Assembly (NCBI RefSeq): GCF_034702125.1 | Contig: NC_085876.1 | Coordinates: 7,024,364 to 7,088,363, forward strand | Length of the DNA: 64,000 bases | DNA from: Engraulis encrasicolus | Lineage: Eukaryota; Chordata; Actinopteri; Clupeiformes; Engraulidae | Direction: 5' to 3' | Shown: piece by piece, positions 20,501-29,500 of the stretch | Position numbering within the stretch: the stretch's first letter is position 1 | Layout: every line of letters starts with the position of its first letter | Position numbers and translations under genes: made by a program | The notes under the pieces: generated by a model | The model's input: only the letters and a program-made list of their open reading frames with translations | Told to the model about the DNA's origin: nothing | Database searches by the model: none

Positions 20501-23500
20501 TTGATATCATGGCAGTCTGAATCTTTGGCTGGGATCACCAGCAGTGCAGTTTGAGAGAGGTTCGACTGAAGGTGGCATTCCTTCATACTTGTGGATAGTT
20601 CAGAGAGGCCAGCGGAAATGTGTACGTAGATCGTGGAGTCATTTGGCTCAAATTACAGGTATGACTCTGCTTCATCAGTGTAAGCCGTGAGAACAGATAA
20701 CATGGCCCAGTGACGTGGTGTACATAGGAGCCATAGCACCGGCTCTTGGGACACCCCTGTGGAGAGGCTATGAGTTGAGGACAGCTGACTTTGTCATGAT
20801 ACAAGCATGATATTACCAGACTCAAACAATGTCTGGAAGAACTTGAGAAACATAAAACTCTACAGGTATTTGATTTGGTGTTTAATAAGCAGGTTTTGAA
20901 AAATGAAAATGCTACTTGATGTATCTGCACAAAGATGCTATGGGTGATGGCAGCATTTTTAGATCTACTACAAAAAAAGAGATATCTCTTCTGAAGATAT
21001 ATTTTGGCTCACTATAACAAAATAAAACAAAATAAAAGATGAACGTTGAGCCTGGCTTTTTCAAATTATGAGTTTTTGCATTTTGAAATTCAGTGCATAT
21101 TCAATTAGTTTTAGTCTAATTACCATAATTAAACATAACATTTCAGAAAACTTGCAATACATTTTTTTCTTGTAAATATGTGAGTAATCACCGGATTAAG
21201 TTTCATGGTGATATCCGCAAGCTACAATTTTTGCCTATTCACCTGTAGTTTCTCTGAGCCCTATCTCGGTCATTTCGTGAAGTTTTCACGAAAAAATGGG
21301 GAAATTAACTATAAACTTCGTGGTGCATTCACGCTATTGCCCGTTTTCGTGGTTGGGCAACGCTTCCGCTGCCTATTCATTTGAATTGCCCGACTGTTGC
21401 CTTGCGATTCGTGGTCGGTATTTTCAGCTCGTGCTGTTGCTATGGTTATCCAAGCGTCTGCAGGAGCGGGGAGGGGGTGCTGACAGAACACTGCTGATAC
21501 ACTCGGGACTCACTGAGTGCGTATACATGCAGTTCAGTATCCTGAATATGAGGCATATCCCGGTTATATATCATATTCGGGATAAGGTGTTTATATGAGC
21601 ACAGAAGGTAATATCCCAGTCAACATTCTTGGCCGTTGTAGAATTCTCTTCAAATGCGTGTAGCCTGGATACCAGCGACAGCGTTCTATGGGAACCCCCT
21701 GTATCCGGGATAAGGTGTTTACATGGGGCAGTATCCTGTCGGAATATTCCACCTAGCATATCCCGATTTCTCAGTATCCCGAATAAGGGCTTATTCGGGA
21801 TACTGACGTGTTTATATGCTCAAACGCAAATTAGGGATACTTAATACCCCGATCATATTCGGGATACTGAACTGCATGTATACGCACTCACTAATTCGAC
21901 GCCCTTTCGGTACTTACGCCTTATGTCATACGACCCTAACCTAAACCTAAACCTAAACCTAACCCTACCCCTAACCATAACCCTAAACCTAACCCTAAAT
22001 TGCTTGTTTGAAATGTTTGATTACCATGTGACGGTACCGAAAGGGCGTCAAACTAGTGGGTCACTAGGCAGCAGTCGGGCATTTCAAATGAATAGGCAGT
22101 GGAAGCGTTGCCCAACCACGAAAAACAGCCAATAACGTGAATGCACCACAAAGTTTAAAGTTAATGTCCCCATTTTTTTCGTGAAAACTCCACAAAATGA
22201 CCGAGATACGGTTGTGTCTCTAGACCCTTTCTATAAGCCTTTGGCAGTCATGTTGAAAATAACTAATTTCCCAGCCCTGCCGTGGTCAACCGGTGGTGCA
22301 CTCGCCTGCCATGCACCTGACCCAGGTTCGATTCTCAGCCAGGGTCCTTTGCCAACCCCTCCCCGTCTCTCTCCCAATTCACTTCCTGCCCACCTCTCAC
22401 ACTGTCCTATCAAATAAAGTCAGAAAAGAACAAAACATCTTAACAGAAAATAACTAATTTCCCAAAGTCATTTTAGTATGTCATTTAGCAGGTCCAATAG
22501 TAATAGAATCCATGAACAAACCTTTTGTAGGCCTATCAATTATTTTGGGGTTAAACCCTAAATGTACTAGCCTTTGCACTGCGATACATATTGGCACTGT
22601 AAGTGTAAACCTTTATAGCAGGGGGTTGAACCAGGCAGGGATGTGACAGTTTTGTTCCCCAGTCTCACAGGTATGAAGCCAACTCGGATAAGCTGTGTTT
22701 TGTAAATCATACAATTAAGTTATTATAGTATAAAGTTTCCAGCAGCCATATAGACTTCATTGCAATTCATGGCTACTATAAACCTTTACACGGCAGAGTG
22801 TTGGACCAGGTATCAAAATAACCTTGTTCTGTCTGTCTGTCTGTCTGTCTTCAGTCAAGAGGAGGCTGGTGTTAGTCGAGAACATTGGCATTGTGCAGGA
22901 GGAGAATGAACAGCAGATCTGTGGGGGCGCTGAAAACACTCCAACTGGAAATGGAAATCCACCCACCCCTCTGACCCCAAGGGCCACGGACCTTACAGGT
23001 ATGGAACTCAACTTTTGGTTTTCCATATGTTACTTTTACACTCCACAGAGTCTACACCCTAAAGAGGGAACGGCAGTCATAACTGTGTAATGTAGGGATG
23101 TGTCTAACTCAAATTCACAGTGGGCCGAAATCAAAATTTGTTCAAATTCAAGTTCAAATTCAAGTTCAAATTCAGTATTTATTAAAAAATGCACTGAAAT
23201 TGTGCCTACATTTCCATCATTGATATACTTACACTTGCTCATGCTAGTATGCACTGTTCCACTAGTCTGTGTAATTGTTGTGATGCACAAAATATTGCCT
23301 ATTATGTAATTAATTAACTAATGGTGTATGGGCCATCTGTAATACATATTTGAAGTGATCTCACAAGCCACATAAATTGACTTTCAAAGTGGCCGCATTT
23401 GTCCTCTGGCCTTGAATTCGATACATGTGGTATAATGTCTCTGACAGATCTCTGACAGCCTGTGTGTGTGTGCGTGCGTGTGTGTGTGTGTGTGTGTGTG

Positions 23501-26500
23501 TTTACGTACAGTATGCAACATGTCTGCCAGTCCTCCTCCCGTGTCCCCAAAACTGGATCGTTGGATCAGGCAGAAAAATCGAGACCTGACCCTGCGCAAG
23601 AATGACATCCAGCGGTCCGCTAAGATTGTCAACCACCTCCGAGACAAACTGCTGGAGTTCCTGAAGAACAACCAGGAGAGGCCCTACTTCAGGCAGGCCA
23701 CCGTGCTCAACAGCGGGAGCTACTTTGAAATGGTCAAGGTTTGTATTTTCAGCGTGGTGTGTGCATACATCTTCGTTCCCGCTGGAGAACGGACTTCTTG
23801 TGATCGTGCCACTCTCGCAGGAGAGTGGCTGTCCACACGGTGGACTGATCATCAAAGTGCTTCACGGGGTCCACAGAAGCTGAGATAGATTAAGTAGCGT
23901 ATTGGGCGAGGTCGCTGTCCGTGGTGCTGAAGTACTGCCACGGCTGAGAAATGTCTATGCCGTAAACATTCGGACACCCCACGGTGGATGATGGTAAGAG
24001 AGCAATGGAGTGAGGTGATCTGAGAGGAAGCTAGGGCAAGACGCTTGACGAATTGATAGAACAGCAGTCCTAAGGGAGGCGAACGGGGAGGTGGTGGGTG
24101 CGAGTGAGAAAGAAAATTTCTGACTGGAGACAGGTGAGAGGAGATTAAATGCTGGATAGTTAATTAAGGAGCATTCCAAATTTTCTGTGCGCTGATATTC
24201 CACCGCATGACGGCAGAGCGGAGAATGAGATGCAGCTGGTTATCGGCGTGCCTATCTTTCGCGCTGAATACAGACGATTGACAGTTCAGTGGAGAATAGA
24301 ATGCACTTTCGTTTTTAATAAAGCATGTGTAGCAGAGTGGAAGGTTTCCTAAGATTACTGACTTTTAAGTACTTAGGTTTTAAAAGGTGACTACGCCAGT
24401 CTCGTTAAAGGGTGAGACAACCCAGATGTTAAAAGGTTCTGGATGAACATGAGGACACAGCTGTTTCCAAACAATTACTTCTTTTTATTTTCTCTTTTCA
24501 AGTTCTTAAAATGTGCAAAATTGTCAGACAGGCAAGTCTTGGTACATCACTTTTCCACGTAAACTCTACCGAGTGGAATCTCACTGGCTGAGTAGCCAAA
24601 ATGGTACAAGCTGTAGGAGGCTGAGGTTCAACTGACACTGGATGGTAATTTAGTAATTTTGGAGGATACACGACTACATGGTGAAATGTAATTCACAGCA
24701 AACCAAACTTTACACGAAAATAACAAACAAAAATAAATAAATATGAAAACATTTCAACAAAACGGAAAGTAAACCACACCATGCAAAAGTTATTGAAAAT
24801 GTTCACAATGTAAGCGTACCCCAGCCAAGCAGGCTATAAGTGTTCATGAGATCCGTATACCAAACCAGGTAGTCAAACGGGGTCAGCCCAATGTTCCCAT
24901 GGCCCATTGGTCCCACAGCCCATTGGTCCCACATTGCTAAGACTTTTGCGTTTTTTCAAAATTAGGCCCAATGGTCCCACAGCCCATTGGTCCCACAGCC
25001 CATTGGTCCCACATCACTAAGATTTTTTAATTTATTTTTAGGTCCGTTGGTCCCACAGCCCATTGGTCCCACAGTCCATTGGTCCCACATCACAAACACT
25101 TCAATGGGCTGTGGGACCAATGGGCCTAAAAATTCAAATAAAAAAGCAATGTGGGACCAATGGGCTGTGGGACCAATGGACTGTGGGACCAATGGGCTGT
25201 GGGACCAATGGGCCTAAAAAATGGAAAAAAGTCTTAGTGACGTGGGACCAATGGGCTGTGGGACCAATGGGTTGTGGGACCAATGGGCTGTGGGACCAGT
25301 GGGCCGTGGGACCAATGGGCTGTGGGACCAATGGGGCGTGGGAACATAGGTACGCTCCCAGTCAAACCACGACCAATAGGGCCTCACCACTTCACTATCC
25401 TCGCCAAACCAATGCTCCAACCACCCACTCCTTGCTCCCAAGGAGTGAATGACTAGAGTTACATATAAGACCACCAAACTAGACCTGTCTTAGAGAGCCT
25501 GCCATAAAATGCACTATACAAACAAATTAAACAAAATAAAAAAACACAAGGGAAAGACGGCGGTGTCCCCCCACCCCAGCCCATAGACAATATGTGCTCA
25601 ACCTAGAAGCACAAGAGAGACTGGGTTAATGCCAGGGAAATGCCATCATCAATGTGCAAGGTGTGGCGTGAAAGCCACAGGCACAGAGTGACGGTAAATT
25701 AGAAATTACCTTAAGTTGTAACTGGGAAGCACCGGACTGAGCCTGGAAGTCTACGGTTGATCCTTGCTTCACCATGCAATGCTGCAGTGAAAAAACATCA
25801 CGTTAGCCACAGTACAAACATAACTGGGTATCGCCAGGTGCACAGTACAGAAGGGCTTACCTTCAAGCCGGTTAGGCTATATGCAGCAACCTGGCGTTCG
25901 CATTTCAGCTGCGCTCTAGTATGCGCTCCAGTATGGGTCCAAAACCCAACACGCCAACATCACCTACTGCACCCAGCGTACAGGGCTTCCCCAAGCGCCA
26001 ACCGGTATTGAAGTTAGCCACACCTGGCTAACAGCCAACACAGTAGGCAATTTATACTAACCGGAAGGGCTCCGCCCTCGCCCACACGGGCAGCTGTTTT
26101 CAATTACAACATGCACACTAACAGAGGACCTAGTCCAACCTGTTACACATGCATTTATTTTTATTATTTGTTGTAGGGCATTTTAGCCTTTACTCAGATA
26201 GGACAGTGAAAGAGGTACAGGAAATGAGTGGGGGGAGAGAGTTGGGGAGGGTTTGGCAAATGACAATGGCAGGAATCAAAGCCAGGCCACCAGCGTAGTG
26301 GCCCAGTGCCCTACCATTACGCCATGGGAAGGCCCGTTGCTTCTCATCTTTACACGATTGCCCAGACCTATACCCTTCCCTTAAAATAACCGTCAGTGGA
26401 GTCCTGTTGCCACAAGGGTGTGAAGTGTAGTAGCAGGTTTAAACGCCAGAATGCATACTCTTGGAGGACATTACGGCTGCTACTGTACGTACACAAGTTC

Positions 26501-29500
26501 AGTTCATGAAAGCAGCCATTTGGCTGAAAGCTGCTTCTGACGTGAGGCCGGTTGAAGCGACCTCGAGATGTTCCCGTTTGCACACACTAAACAAAACAGC
26601 AGCCTAGGACCTATGGCACGGGTGCGCTGCCTGTCAGGACCAAAGAAGGTACACACAGAAGAACAATCTCTGGGGGGTAAATGTATTGGCCACGATGTAG
26701 TACGGGGGCATGGCCTGAGGACATGAGTGGATTGAGGCAGTCGGTTCACATGCAAAATAGGGAGGCGGAGCACTCGGAGGGTCACAGGCAGCCTCAAAAT
26801 GAATGGCAGTGAACGAGGAGCCCGCGTATTGAAGGATAAAACTCGCTGTTTTGAACTAATAATCGTCCTGGGAAACTTCCTTCAAAGTTCACAGTCTGCC
26901 TCGTGAATTCAGGGAAATGACAAAAAAGTGGGACAAGCATACGTGCATCCAGATGACCACGAGCACTTGTAGAATCCACAGTCTCCCCCCATCAGGTCAG
27001 TTTGACAGCTGTGAAAACGCTCTCGGAGAAGTTCTATTACGAGAGGTTCCACTCGCCAGGTACTGCACTGTAGGGGCGCCAACGGAGGACTGCAGACTAC
27101 ATTCAGAATGAATGGGCTGCGCTCTCGTCTCGACAGCGCCCCTAACTGCAGGCATGGGTTAAATAGCGAGAAGCCTGTAAATAGTGTACCCTCCGAATGC
27201 CCCGCTCGCTGGGTGCGTTCTGACAGCTGTCAATCTGAGCTGATAGGGGGGGACTGTGGATTCTACAAGTGCTCGTGGTCATCTGGATGTACGTATGTTT
27301 ATCCCACTTTTTTTTGTCATTTCCCTGAATTCACGAGGCAGGCAGTGAACTTTGAAGGAAGTTTCCCCGGACGATTATTAGTTCAAAACAGCGAGTTTTA
27401 TCCTTCAATACGCAGGCTCCTCGTTCACTGCCATTCATTTTGAGGCTGCCTGTGACCCTCCGAGTGCTCCGCCTCCCTATTTTGCATATGAACCGACTGC
27501 CTCAATGGAAAATTGACTCCCTTGCGCATGGTCAGTGGGTGAGACAAACATTTCCGTACTCCGCAAAATCCGAAAGAGGATGCTGCTGTTGGTCAGCAGT
27601 AATTGCTGGGGGTAATTAAGGACAGCTGACAAACATTCACGCTGTCCTATGACCTGTTCCATAGTGGCATTGCATGCTTCCCTGATGCTTCCAATACTGA
27701 CCGTAGAAGAAGAATGCCCGCGTACTACACCGTGGCCAATGCATTTCCCCCTGAGAGATTGTTCTTCTGTGTCGAGTTTCTTGGACCACGTCACCTGCAG
27801 ACAAGAGCATATTACTAAAATTAGGCTACTGCTATTTACACCCAATTAGACATGCAACACTCACAAGACACTTCACTTGACGTGAAGACGCACCTACCAG
27901 TTGAATGGTATTCAATCAGATATGGGGGGAATTCAAGCGCAGCTCATCCAGCTCACAGCTCCAACACATACCGGACGACTGGACCGTCCATGGAGACACC
28001 ACTACAACATGAGGGCGCGGATGAAATACTTACACATCAGCCTTACAAATTCACAAATAACCTATTCGAAGGATGGCTTTACTCACCAAGTTCATGCACA
28101 AATATCCAAACGCAGACACAGCAGTCAGCTCACGGCACGCGCCATCAAACAAACGCAGGCACCCGGGCGAAGAGCGGAAATTACGTGCGCTCACCTGCCC
28201 TTAAATCATGGAGTGACGGTCCCCTCCGCCAATCTGAGGGGAGCCCATAGCCATTCTCACAACCTGAGCAATTACACCTGCTACACACAGAAGGGGCTGG
28301 GATTTTAGAAGTACTCTTTCCTTCTGATTGGTTCGTGAGAGGCCTTCCAGTCAGTCTTATACCCCTGGTGTGACTTTGCAAACCCATTTGACCAGGTGGT
28401 GTAGTGTGTGCGGCAGCTTTTCTCGACAAGGGCATAACTGTGGTGTAAAATCTTACGGCCTGGCCAATGACTTGAAAAGCGACGCACAGGGATAATAGGG
28501 CCTACATAGCCCTGACCCAAAAGCCAACCCTGGCCCTTGACCTGGGATCGGTTCGTAGCTCAGGTTGATGGGTAGCCATTTCAACAAGGGGACAGTGGAA
28601 CTAGTAGTAGTAGTAGTAGAAGAATAATAGAATTATTGATAATATAGTATTAGTTGTATTGATTTATTCATCTGTTTTATTTCATTTGTCTGGGAGTTCA
28701 ACATACAGTAATTGTCTAATCTTTATGATCCACAGATCAACAGTCCAAACGAGTTTGACATGATGATGATTTTGCCGACGCCGCGGCTGAAATGGGAGGA
28801 CCTGGACGAGTGCCCTGACATATTCTACACGCTGCGTCTCACCCGGCCCACTCGCACCCACGAGATTCGCTCCTATCTGCTGAAGGACGAGAGGACCATC
28901 TCGGCTTCCAGGATCCGGGCAGACATGCGCGACCTTGTGTGCAACTTCATCAGCACCTATGAAGGTTTCAAGAATAAAACCGTGCATAGAACACTACTGT
29001 CAATTCTGATGATACAAGTATAACAATGTTACTAACAATATTACTTATTGGCATATGAAATTGGATTTCGGCTTTTTTCGCACACCTCAGCTGGCAGGTG
29101 CGTCGGAGATGGCACCATGGGTCACTCAGCAATAGTTCAAAGAAACTCCCACACACTGACCATTTCGCTGTTCTTTCTTTAATAGGCCTAAATGACGTTT
29201 CGGTACTAGACCTTCATGAAGGTCTAGTACCGAAACGTTGTTTATTAAAGAAAGAACAGCGATATGAAATTGGATCAAATAACAAAACAGAGACCTGAGG
29301 TCTGCACACTCAGTACAGATTCTTCAGTTCCTTTGAAGTAGAAGTCTAAGGGTTTTAGCAGAAACAGGTCACAAATCAATAACATATTTGACTCCCAAGT
29401 CATTAGCCTGTTAAAAAAAGTGTTTTGATTTGACATGTATGTTGTGTTGGCAAAGCTCAACATCACAGTTTATTGCAAACTTCTCTCATTCATCTTCAAG

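Larger units (their letters stand above)
21245..22235. mobile_element. Foldback-type element with about 200-base inverted arms, carrying two nested MITEs
   Basis: Left arm about 21250-21450 (CTATCTCGGTCATTTCGTGAAGTTTT, continuing to TTGGGCAACGCTTCC) pairs with right arm about 22060-22225 read inverted. The interior holds two smaller inverted-repeat elements (21505-21893 and 21888-22055). Target duplications were not established. Confidence 0.6.

Noticed and set aside
21938..21997. Chromosome end or telomere
   Set aside because: The tract is short, degenerate and enclosed in the inverted repeats of a MITE-like element inside a gene intron.
22276..22425. A functional tRNA gene
   Set aside because: The A and B box-like bases belong to a SINE head; no cloverleaf with a proper acceptor stem follows, and several diverged copies exist in the window.
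24895..25344. CRISPR-like array
   Set aside because: Units are contiguous and without unique spacers, occur in both orientations, and the DNA is from a vertebrate.
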